NCBI RefSeq assembly: GCF_963676685.1 | Contig: NC_092345.1 | Location: forward strand, 51,953,527-52,017,526 | Origin: Mytilus edulis | Taxonomy: Eukaryota > Mollusca > Bivalvia > Mytilida > Mytilidae | Direction of reading: 5' to 3' | DNA length: 64,000 bases | Part shown: positions 30,496 to 42,100 of the stretch, piece after piece | How the letters are laid out: every line of letters begins with the position of its first letter | Numbering within the stretch: position 1 is the stretch's first letter | Translations under genes and position numbers: made by a program | The notes under the pieces: model-generated | The model's database searches: none | What the model saw: only the letters and a program-made list of their open reading frames with translations | Told to the model about the DNA's origin: nothing

Positions 30496-31519
30496 AGTTA
30501 ATTATCTTCTTCTGTTTATATCATCAGCCTCCAAAAACAATCTATGTTGCTGCAAGTCTGTGTTTAGTAATGATCAAGTTGGCGTGTTTTATCTTACTGT
30601 TCGCTAGCCTGAGTATAACCTAACGCTTGCTTTCTTTTTTATGTTGACCTTCTTTCATTGTACAACGTAAAATTGAGTAACGCATTCGTGTAAAATCTAT
30701 TGATTAAATTGTTTAGTTGACAGGTGTGGACATAGATCAGTGTCAATAGTTTGTTTGGCTGTTTGATAGTGTTTTCTGACATAAAGAGGATTTTCTCTGA
30801 TAGGGTTCTATGTTAAACTGTGATGCAGAGTGGCAGCAAACCTGTACCAAACACTAAAATATCAGTGTATTTTATCTAACATTTAGTTTTAATGTTCAAG
30901 ACTGTCATGGAGGAAACACTAATTCAAATCAATGCCCACCATTCATAGATTTTATTTAGTTAGACATTGCTTTTAACTTCAAATCCACATATAGGCCAAC
31001 ATGCTTTGAGTGCTTCGTGTGTATAAATATATGCATTCCTGTAATTAAATTTTGTACATGTACAACGTTCCATTTGGATGTTTTCCTTTCAAAATTTTAA
31101 CTTTGGCTTCTTTTTGAATACACTCATCTTTTTTTTAAATGATCCGTTAATGGAACACAGCTAGCTGAGTGAGCCACAACCCTGGAGAGATTTATTAAAG
31201 AAACAGAAGATTGCAAACATTACCAAATTATTCCGATAAAATATCTCCCACAATTTTGTTTTGTATAGCAGCAAAAACTCAAATAAGAAGAGGATCACAT
31301 AAGGTGCATTTCTGCATGATGTGATTTTAATATGCGAGATGGTATCCAAAAAACCTGCAAACATGTAGTATTTGTATGGTTCTACCCAAATGGTCCAATT
31401 ATATACTTCATCAAAATGTGTTTAAATTTTTACTTTCCAAAAACAACTTGTCAACTTCATAAAAACTTTAATTTCTGCACAAAGGTTACGACATACAATG
31501 ATCGGTAAACAGGCAACAA

Positions 31520-31830
31520 ACATTCAGATAAATGGGGAATATGTCCATGGGACACATCTAATGCCCTCGCTTGGATGTAGGATTACTAGTATAAAGATAC
31601 ATAACTGAAGAACTGTAAATGAGACACCACTCAAATGTGTATGTGTATCTGCTTTTTTGTGGTAATAAACATTGTGTACTAGTTTCCTAACATTTGCTTG
31701 AGGAAAACTTCAGCTAGAGAATAAAAAAATCTGTTTTTTTTTTTCATTTGTAATGGGACTCAACTCTAGAACAGTAAAAGTGAGGCCAATATTTAGAGCA
31801 AATATAAAGATATAAATAGTTAATTTTGTT
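31520..31830 (+). repeat. Dispersed repeat E, copy 1
   Basis: Contains 'aaatggggaatatgtccatg', 'ggacacatct', 'tttttgtggtaataaacatt', 'gtgtactagtttcctaacat' and 'aactctagaacagtaaaagt'. Copies lie at 57519-57870 and 61500-61885. Confidence 0.55.
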
Positions 31831-32142
31831 CAGTTAAATGCATTCTTTACAAAGTAAATTATTATTTTGCACTAATAAATTGCAGTGCTGACTTTATATT
31901 TTAATAATTCATTGTAATGCAGGTACATGTACGGCTTCATGCAAAAGTGGTGTATGGGCTTTTAGAGAAGTACTCTTTTATTTTTATTATAAAACAAAAG
32001 GACGGTTTCTGTAATAATATCAATTGGATTTATATTTAAATTTTCTGAAAACTGTAAAATCAACCAACCACCCTTTAAGGGTCTCAAACGTTAAATCTGA
32101 ATTTTCTAAAATTCTAGAGGGAGCAAACATCAAAAGATACAA

Positions 32143-32756
32143 TTCACCGAAGTTTTATGGAAAAACGTGAAAGCAGTTCTACTTAGAACAGTTCTACCAT
32201 AGAACTATTAGGATCAGTTCTAGTCGTAGAACTGCAAACAGAACTGATCAAATCAGTTCTAACCATAGACTGTCAGCAGAACTGATTAAATCAGTTCTAG
32301 CTGTAGAACTGTCAGCAGAACTGTCTAAAACTGTTCTAGCCGTAGAACCGACCAAACCTGTCAGGATTGTAGAACAGTTCTAAATGACGTCACTGCAGTA
32401 AGGGTATCTCACTGGTCACTATTCAGTATTATTGTTATTGTTGATTAAGCCAATTTTTTACTATTATATTCTTTTGACTTATTTATATTTAAGACAAAGA
32501 GCTCTCAAAACTGTTCTATGGATAAAACTGACTGAATCGATTTTAACCGTAGAAATGACTGTTCTAGTCGTAAACTGTTCTAGCCGTATAACTGTTATAG
32601 TCGTAGAACCGTCTAAGTCAGTTCCAAGTAGAGCTGTCAGGCCCACTTCTAGATTAGAACTGTTCTAGTCAGAACTGTTTAAAAGGTGCCAGGATGACAG
32701 TTCTAGATACTGTCCTAGAACAGTTCTCCTGACAGATTCTGACAAATTTGGTGAGA
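32143..32756. mobile_element. Element built of palindromic 'cagttctag..tagaactg' units
   Basis: About 560 bp are filled with dozens of copies of 'agttcta' and its complement 'tagaact', often joined by 'gc/gtc' as 'gttctagccgtagaac'. The ends are roughly inverted ('tcaccgaagttt' at the left, 'aaatttggtgaga' at the right). The centre includes 'tgacgtca'. The local ORFs follow the repeats. Probably a non-autonomous element with subterminal repeats, but the ends are imperfect and no target duplication was identified. Confidence 0.6.
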
Positions 32757-32759
32757 GGT

Positions 32760-34490
32760 TAGAAGTGATCTCCACAGTGACTGTAGTTGTTATTTTGTCT
32801 ATTGTAGGGATTTTAATTCGCCCTCATTCCACATCTTCTTTTTGTTTATATTAGCCTAGCTCGTAGTGTTTTTATAGACAAAATTGCAAAACAATAAAAT
32901 CAACATGTCAGGTTACTCCAAAAAAGAACATGAAGCAGTAGATAGATATGTCTATAATTGTTTAATAAATTTTGTATTCTAACTTATACAAATCAACATT
33001 TCAGGGCAATAACTTCAAAATATGCTGGCAGATTTTCAAACAAATGTCATTGCAGAGTGAACTTGTTGTGCTGACCATGTTTGCTCTGCCAGTTTTTCTC
33101 GAATTAAAAAAAAATGTAAAAATACTAACCAAAACTGTTATGTCCATCTTTGCATGTTTCCTAATTTACTTTTTCTATATGTCTTTTTATATTATATATG
33201 GCTCTGTACTTGTACATCCCGTCATTGTTTTATTGCATTATGGTAACATTGTGTGTTTTTGTCTTTAATTTTCGCTAAAATGTTTGGTCTATATACCATT
33301 TTGTGCTTCTTTGTTACATATTTGTTTTTTTTAATAGTAATTAAGATTATAACACAATAATGACTGCTGTACCCGTATTTTTTATATTTTAACCTCTTAT
33401 GTTTGGGTTTTTTCCCCAAACATAATAATTATTGTCATTATAAAATAATTTGATGTTAATGTCATACTAAATATACAAATGATAACTTTAACTAGCTTTA
33501 AAACCGGTTTAATCCACAATTTTTTACACAAGAAAATGCCTGTTTTATTTTTTTTTAATTTTCCTCCGATTTCAGTATTTTGTGCTTTTACTTTATGATG
33601 TATACATGTATGTATACCTCAAATAATGGCGTTTTTCCCTAAAATCCTGAAACTTTGTTAAAAATTGATAATTTCCTTTAAATTATTGTACATACATGTA
33701 TCAAGAGCATACATGTATATTTGTGTTAAGAACATTTTCATGATGTTTTAGACAAAATCCGGCTTTGTTTGTCTATTAAAATAGAAAAGCTAGATGTTTC
33801 TCTCCTTAAGATAGAAATTGTATCTAAAAAAAGAAAAAAAACAAATTTAAAGAAAATTTCTAAAATTTGTACCCCTTTTATCTCTTAAACTTTATTAAGT
33901 CAAACATATGAATCACTTAATAGGTGAAAAATAATAGCTTGTATGCACAATTCGTAAACAAATCCAACAAGTCCAAGGACACAGTCATCGTCCTTTGAAT
34001 ATAGTCCCTAGTGTAAACAGTGTATAACTTGCATGTTTCATTTGATACACTTTCCCAATTTATTTCTTGATATTAAATGCATGAAATATTAAGTAGGGGG
34101 ATGTACATGTTAAAGGGAATTGGGTGCTAGATCTTTATGTTAAGTAGTGATTTGGTCCAGGTAAAAAGGTCAAATTCTAATATGACGTCTAATATGTATA
34201 CACAAAGCCTTGTTCTAATGAGCACAAAATATGTTTGACACACGCACGATCTTACTGTGTATATTAACGTTATTTACATCGTTATCCTTTAAAATATATA
34301 CATTTAAGCAGCTAGCATAAACTTTTATTATTTATTTTTATAAAACAACATATATTTTGCTCGTAGTTTTTAAACTTATCAAATATGAAATGTAATGCAC
34401 AGACTCCTCGGGGAGGAAACGGGAAAAACCACACATTTTTACGGTATTTTCGTACGCTTAGACCTATGTAAATACTGTATTTGTCCTATT
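32760..34490. other. Intergenic, no gene seen
   Basis: Very AT-rich. A small repeat C fragment near 32825-32845. The 98-codon reading at 32972-33268 (plus) has runs of hydrophobic residues but no motif or splice context, and I do not support it. Confidence 0.35.
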
Positions 34491-34496
34491 AGAATC

Positions 34497-34653
34497 GAAA
34501 TAATTCCTTCGTGTCATGCTCTATGCTCATTTTAACATGGGTAGGCATTATATTTGTCGATATTTTACACTAATGCTCAGTGTAAAATATCGACAAATAT
34601 AAAGCCTACCCATGTTAAAATGAGAATAGAGCATGACATGAAGGAATTATTTC
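34497..34653. repeat. Near-perfect 74-bp palindromic hairpin
   Basis: Arms 34497-34570 and 34580-34653 are both 74 nt with only three mismatches and a 9-nt loop (taatgctca). The arm contains 'attccttcgtgtcatgctct' and 'acatgggtaggc'. Probably a very young fold-back MITE. RNA from either strand would form a long double-stranded stem. Confidence 0.88.
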
Positions 34654-34659
34654 TTAATT

Positions 34660-35925
34660 TTATCACGTCTGAAGCTGTCAAATTGAATTTTACACCCCCT
34701 TAACACAGAATTGTCAATATTTTGAGTTAGAGCTGGTAGAGTTTCAATAATTTTGATATTATTTGTTTCACTGGTAGTACACTAAACTAGAAAAATCTTT
34801 TTCAGAAAGAGCAGGTGCGACTTTTTTTATGAATTTATTGTCTAAAAGAAATGCACTACGAAATAACTGTGTTCTCGGGCCAACTATATCGTATGCTCTT
34901 AATGAAAGATTGTCATCTTATTAAGATTTGAAATAGTTGGGCTATATATAGCTACTTACGATAAGAAAACATACGAAAAAAGGACAATAAACAGATGGGG
35001 TCAATTATATTTTTGAGATATAAAGAGTAATGCACAGTTATTTGCAGACACCTTTCAAGAAAATAAAAACTTATAGCCCATAACAAATACTCATGGTGCT
35101 AGCTATATACTGTGGATTTCATTATAATTATTCGTTGAATACCAATGTTCGTGGGTTTCGTGGGTACAGGTGAACCAGAAATTCAAATGTTCAATGAATG
35201 ATATCTGTTTAATAGGCTTTGTATACAGAGATTGGCAAAACCACGAAATCAAATATCAACAAAAAGTTAATATGCAATTTTTCAGCAATCCACAAAAAAT
35301 TGATACCCATCAAAATAATTAAAACCACAGTAATAATTCTGCAAAATTAAACCCCATTGGTATATTTGACATTCCCCAAAAGTGTTATTAATTTTCAAAT
35401 AGGAAGATAACAACGTCGTCGAAAATAGTTGAATGTTACCTAAATAATGGTAATCTATCTGATTTTATTTGTAATAGAGAGGGGGTCGGCAAAGGGAACC
35501 GTTGTCTCTCTACCTATTTGTTTTTTGTCGGGAACTGGTGTGGTGCATCAATAAAATATGACAACGTCAACATTAATGTTTTACTCAGCCAGTGTGTAGA
35601 TGATTCGACTTTGATCCTGGATGATAATCTCATCTTATTAGTTGTATTTGTCTAATCTTTTCTTTTTTTGGTTCATTATCATTAACTTAATAACTGACAT
35701 TATCAATATTTTTATTATGTAACATAGCAGGTTTTTTTTATTTTATTTTTTATGTATTGCATCTCATATAACAAGAAGACAGATAACCATATTAAGCACT
35801 TGTTGTTTGTTTCTGAAACCTATACGTGAATGTAAATATAAAATATATAATTTCATAATAAATTATTGTTTACACTATCACAAAACAGATACTGAATGAT
35901 TAAGACAGAAGGCAATTCTCTTTGA
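34660..35925. other. Intergenic, nothing recognised
   Basis: AT-rich sequence downstream of the secreted-protein gene's poly(A) signal. No exon or repeat family is supported. Confidence 0.35.
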
Positions 35926-35931
35926 ACTTAT

Positions 35932-35937
35932 TTTATT
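35932..35937 (-). promoter_or_regulatory. Poly(A) signal of the secreted Cys-rich gene
   Basis: AATAAA on the minus strand about 65 bases past the TAG stop at 36003-36005. Confidence 0.5.
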
Positions 35938-36002
35938 CAGAATTTTGTTATTTCATATCATCAACTGAAGACAATTTGAATAAAATCTGATGTTGTGGTA
36001 TG

Positions 36003-36147
36003 CTAGTGCCACGGTCCCGCTACCATAGATGTAACAATTTCACAAGTGTCCAATTGAAGACTTGTTAGCATTTCTGATATTGACTTCGTACTTTCTGGCG
36101 CACACGAACCAAACTGACAAAGACATGACTTAAAACTGGTTGCTTGT
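36003..36147 (-). CDS. Secreted Cys-rich gene, exon 5 and stop
   Basis: The acceptor is GTTTTATTTTGCAG. It encodes (S)QATSFKSCLCQFGSCAPE, then STKSISEMLTSLQLDTCEIV and T-S-M-V-A-G-P-W-H with a TAG stop. Confidence 0.8.
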
Positions 36148-39100
36148 CTGCAAAATAAAACAAAAAATCTTGTTATTGCATTGAAAACGACATTTTGAGA
36201 CTAAATTCATTTCTATATGTTTGGGTTTTTTCGAGAGCAGTCCGGTTTTTTTCGAGTGCGTCCGTATTTAATCAAGTGTCTTTTCAGATTTCCTATAGCT
36301 TAGCATGTTTTGTGTCAATGTATTTACGTTTAAAGACAATAAAAATGTTCAAACTAAATACTTGTCAAGGCATGAAACTAATGCATTCATCAGTTCGTTT
36401 TATAATGGTGTACTAACTCTTACAATTAATAAAAAAAACATCGTTCATTTATTAATATTGTTGTTTTTCACTTCTTATAAATTACATGTACAGTATATAT
36501 TCGTGATGATAACAATCTAATGTAAGCATACACAATTTGGAGTGAGACATATCTATACATATAGTGTGTTAAGCTGATGAACTATTCCTTTCGTTATTAA
36601 CTACTATAGGATATATTTATTGCATTATCTTCGGGCTAAAATTTTCAGTTTTATACGCTATTATATCTTCAAAGCCTCACATCAAGAAAGGAAATACACA
36701 CACAGTGTACACAAATGCTTTAGTTTACGATATCGGACTTATAGAAAGGCTCAAATATCATTTACTAGTTATTCTTATACTAGTATTTAGTATCTTAGTA
36801 CATAATTAGATAATGTTGTTTCATTTAAAATATAAAATACTTTATATTCATACTATACTGCAGTATAGACACATGTTTTTGATTCGCTGAATAAGACAGA
36901 TCAGTGGCGGATCCAGGGGGGGGGGGGGGGGGGGGTTGTGTTCCGGGGGTTGGAATCCCCAATTTTTTGGACTATCAATGCATTTTAATGGGGACATGTG
37001 GTTGGAACACACCCTTTTATCGTGGGTTAGGGACCCCCCTTTTGAAAAAGGCTGGATCCGCCCCTGCACATGTATTGAAAAAACATATCGTCGTTCGAAT
37101 TCAATGTTACATTTGGTTTGATATTTTGTCATATTAAGCTATGTTGGCCAGAAAAATTTCTTCCAAAAAGAGAGAGGCGATACCAAAAGGAATTCAAATT
37201 TAATTCATAAATAAACATACAGATAATACCTTTGACAAACAAGTTGCTTTCTTTAAAAAAAGAAAAGAAAGAAAAGCATCACGTGAACCTAAGACCGCTG
37301 ACTGTCAGGGCCACCAACAGATTGTTGCTGAATTTGTGTTAGTGTTTGCTTTTGAATTGAAATAATTGACTGAATAGAAGAAGCCAGTTGAAAGTGTATG
37401 TTTACAGCAACTATTTGAATATACATCTTAAAGCTCGACTATTTTATCATTTATTACTTGGGAATGTACATAACTTTTCCGATTATATCCCTTTTGCAAA
37501 TCCCAATTTCTACAAACCGAATAACTTGTGTAAATTGCACAAACCAATAGCAACATAAATTAATGCACTCAGTTTGCTTTACAATCTGTAATTCTGGATG
37601 CATTTATTGTATCTACCATGTCTTTGTATTTTGTTTCTTGAATGGATGCCTTTTTATTATCAACTCGTTATTGAAAATGTCTTTACTCATGGTAGATGTT
37701 GTATAGATATATTTAAAATCCAATTTCCATGTGCGGTGAAACCTGTGGCATGCAATTGCTTGGGTTCTCTTATAAAGAGACTTATTTTGGTCTCATTAAA
37801 CATCTCAAATTTTATGGATTTCCTGAATTTACTTAGATTAATTCAAACATTCTACAGGGAAACTTGGTTTTTCCGAAAAATATCTTAATTCAGAAGTTTT
37901 ATAGTCTAAATAAATTATAAAGTTAAGGAATCTATTCCTTGGGTAGACAATCCTTAGCTTTTCGAAAAGGTCAAAGTTTTTTATAGGACAGGACAGTGAC
38001 TCAAAAAGGAAACAAAAGATAAACAGCTAGAGGTGAGAATATCGTTAGTAATGATGACCGAGCTTGAAAGTCACATGTCAAGCTCTTTCTGCCATGTCCT
38101 GAATTTAGATAAGAAAAACAAAAAATACCATTTCACTAGTGAAATTAATATTATTGCATGCAAGCAGTATTTCAGTGCACGAAATAGTAATTAGAAAGCA
38201 TACGCACTGATACTCAGGAAAAGAATATGTATTTGCTTCATCACATATATTAATCTAATAGTTTAATTCGAATGTCAAACTACCTACATTATTCATTGAC
38301 ATTTTATCTGGAATTTTTTAGAAAGCAAACCGATAGTGTGCGTTTGAAATGTGATTTATAATGTGAATGTATCAAGACGTAAAGGATGGTTGGTCAACAC
38401 AGCGAATACACTTTTCAAAACTGTACCATACGGAACAAATGTGTAGATGCTATACAAAAAAAATGTATATATAAGGTTAAACTATTCAAACAAACAAACA
38501 AAAATAGTATTGAAACTTTATAATAAACATACGTTCCTGTTAGTATTTTTTTTCCAAATATTTTGAATATACATAATATCAATAAACACAAACGTCAAGT
38601 ATTTACGGATGGACATTTTATTTATCAAATGAATCTATTTTTAAATTCTAACATTCCACGATATAAATATATTGCTATACAAAATATAAGCAAAGACTTC
38701 TAAATCCATACTAAAACAGTACCAAACAAGAATGTGTCCCCAGTACACGGATGTCCCATCCGCACTATCATTTTCTATGTTCAGTGCACCGTGAAAATAG
38801 GATAAAATCTTTTATTTGCCATCATAGGGAACATAGATATAGGAAGATGAGGTGTGAGTGCCAATGAGACAACTCTCCATCCAAATAACAATTTATAAAA
38901 GTAAACCATTATAGGTCAATGTAAGGCCTTTAACACGGAGCTTTGGCTCACACCGAACAACAAGCTATAAAGGGCCCCAAAAATACTAGACGTGTAAAAC
39001 CATTCAAACGGGAAAACAAACGGTCTAATCTATACAAGATTGTTTACTAAGTTTCAAGTTGATTGGACTTCAATTATATCAAAAACTACCTCTACCAAAA

Positions 39101-42100
39101 ACTTTAACCTGAAGCGGGACTCACGGACGGAAGAACGGACACACAGACCAGAAAACATAATGCCCATAAATGGGGCATAATAATTAACGTTAACATTATG
39201 AAGTAATTAAACTTTGTTATGATTATTGTAAATTATTATTACAGTTTTTTGTGAGCTGTTAGAATTTAAAATCATATTGTGAATTGAAAACACACAAGCA
39301 TTTTTATTTACGACCGTTAAAAATTTAAAATTTAATTAGTTTACCTTACTTACAGTTTTATTGAAATATTACAATACAAATAACAATTACTTTTAAAACC
39401 TTACAGTAATAAAACGGCATGAAATTTTTAACTAGAAATATTATAATGATTTTTGTTTATCAACATTTTTTTTTGTAGAATGCAAGGATTTATTCAGATT
39501 TAATTATTATGTTTTCTTTACAAATGAATATTAAAAAAATACCGAAGCAGACTCTGAGTGTCCTGTCATATAAAATATTCATTTCTAAATTGCAACTTTG
39601 AAAATATTCTGACTTCAATGATTGTTAATTAGTTTCTTCAGAACCATAAATAGCCCCCATAAATACAGTAAATATTTTGTATATATTTCTTTGATTTCGA
39701 TTGAATTAATTAAATTAAATACTTTTGATAATAATAGTATCTTTCTGTTTTCCCATCTAATATAAATATTTTAACCAGAATGTTCTCTCCCGTAAGTCTA
39801 TGATATAAATACACAATATCACGTGGTTAAAATCTTCAAACATGTTATCAGACAATGGACAATACCACGTTATAATGACCTAGATACACAACTGTAGTGT
39901 ACAGTGGTCGTTTTATAACAAATATAATTGCGCCGTCATTATACTTGTTTATAAATCAAAGCGCTTATAAACATTTACAGGTGCAATGTCATGAAGTAGC
40001 ATAGACATAGAGGGACCGTATCAAAGACGTAGATAACAACCTGTATAAATGGTCGACAACTTTCGAGACGTTCTGAGAATTTTATTCTGACTTCCGGACG
40101 AAAGATATCGAGTGGCCCATAGACACATCCAAAAACTCCCCAATATACAAGTGAGAGTTCACGCAAAAATAAAAACGACGATAGAATAATTAATTAGAGA
40201 AATCAAAACATCAAATAGAAATCTAACAACTCTGCAACACGAACCCCATCAAAACCGAGGTGCTCCTAGTGGTAGACAGCTTTTGCTCTGCATGTGTTAC
40301 CCGTCGCGATTCGCATCAAGTCAATTTCCAGTTATTAGTCTTTTTTTATTGTCATAATCGAGAGAGTGGGGACGAGATTAATTGTTGTCCGACAATATGA
40401 ACATAATTCGTAGTCATATTTGACATAGATATTTAATAACGTCAATGAAACTATGAAGGCGTACGTAAAACTTTCAAAGGATTAACAAGTATAACTTTTC
40501 TAACATACACTTTAAAAGATGAAAAGATTAATACATAACGCATGAAACTTTAATTTCTATATCAAGAAATGCTATACGTATACACCTAGCTAAAAATAAA
40601 TAGATTATTAATGAAGGACATATAATTTCATTTTCCTACGGAGTCATGGAAATTGCATATTTTGATTTTTCAAGCAGCAATTCATGATGTTCAATTTATT
40701 AAATTCTATTTCCATTCAATTTTATGTAATAGAGATCTGATTCTATACTTTATTTTGAAATGTCAAATAAACTTACGAGCAAGTGAGCGAACCAGGTCTA
40801 CTGAAACTCAAACCACGTACAGTACCCTGCAGACATCCAAGGAATGATTGCTGTGCCATACGGTTATTACTAACACATGTCAGAATGGCTTTAATATCTA
40901 TAATACAAAATCGAATATTACTAACACATATCAGAAGGGCTTTTAGATCTCGAATACAAAATCAGTTGTTAGTAACACATGTCAGAAGGGCTTTAACACC
41001 TGTAATACAAAATTGGTTGTTAATAACACATGCCAGAAGGGCATAAACATTTGTAATACAAAATCGGATATTACTACAACATGGCAGAAGGGCTTTCAGT
41101 ATATAAAAAAGAAGATGTGGTATGATTGCCAATGAGACAACTATCCACAAAAAAACAAAATGAAACAGACATTAACAACTATAGCTCACCGTACGGCCTT
41201 CAACAATGAGCAAAGTCCATACAGCATAGTCACCTATAAAAGGCCCCGATAAGACAATGTAAAACAATTCAAACGAGAAAACTAACGGCCTTATTTATGT
41301 AAAAAAAAATGAACGAAAAACAAATATGTAACACATAAACAAACGACAACCACTGAATTACAGGCTCCTGACTTGGGACAGGCACATACATAAATAATGT
41401 GGCCCAACCCTCCCCTAACCTGGGACAGTGGTATAATAGTACAACAGAAGAACGAACTATAAAAATCAGTTGAAAAAGACTAAACTCATTAGATGGACAT
41501 AAATACAAGTGGACGTGGCCCGGTACTTATGTGATCTGTAATACAATACAAAGTCTGTTATTACTAGCACATGTCAGAAAGGCTTTTAGATCTGTAATAC
41601 AAAATCTGTTGTAAGTACCACATGGCAGAAGGGCTTTTAGATCTATAATACAGTACACAGTCTGTTATTTCTAGCACATGTCAGAAGGGCTTTAACATCT
41701 GACAGTAATACAAAATCGGATATTACTAACACAGGTCAGATGCCCATTAGGCTTTTAAATATCTAATACAGAATCAGTTGTTAGAAACACATGTTTGAAA
41801 GGTTTTAGCATCTGTAATACACAATCGGTTGTTAGTTACTGTACACTTGTCAGAAGGGCTCCCACATCTGTAATACAAAATCGGTTGTTACTAACACATG
41901 ACATAAGGGCTCTAACATCTGTAATACAAAAAAAATCGGTTGTTACTAACGCATGTCAGAAAGGCGGCTTTAAGATCTGTAAACAATTCAGTGTTATATG
42001 TGTGTGGAGATATCATTAAAAGAGAATTGTTTTTTTAACGTTTAACCTGTTTTTTTCTCAATGCATCAGGAATCGAATTAGAATAAAAACAAGAATGTGT

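Noticed and set aside
32972..33268. 98-codon ORF with hydrophobic runs resembling membrane segments
   Set aside because: T-rich DNA gives Phe/Leu/Ile runs by chance; no homologous motif or neighbouring exon.
36848..37137. Pro-rich and Gly-rich ORFs on both strands
   Set aside because: They come from the 20-G run and inverted ends of a MITE.
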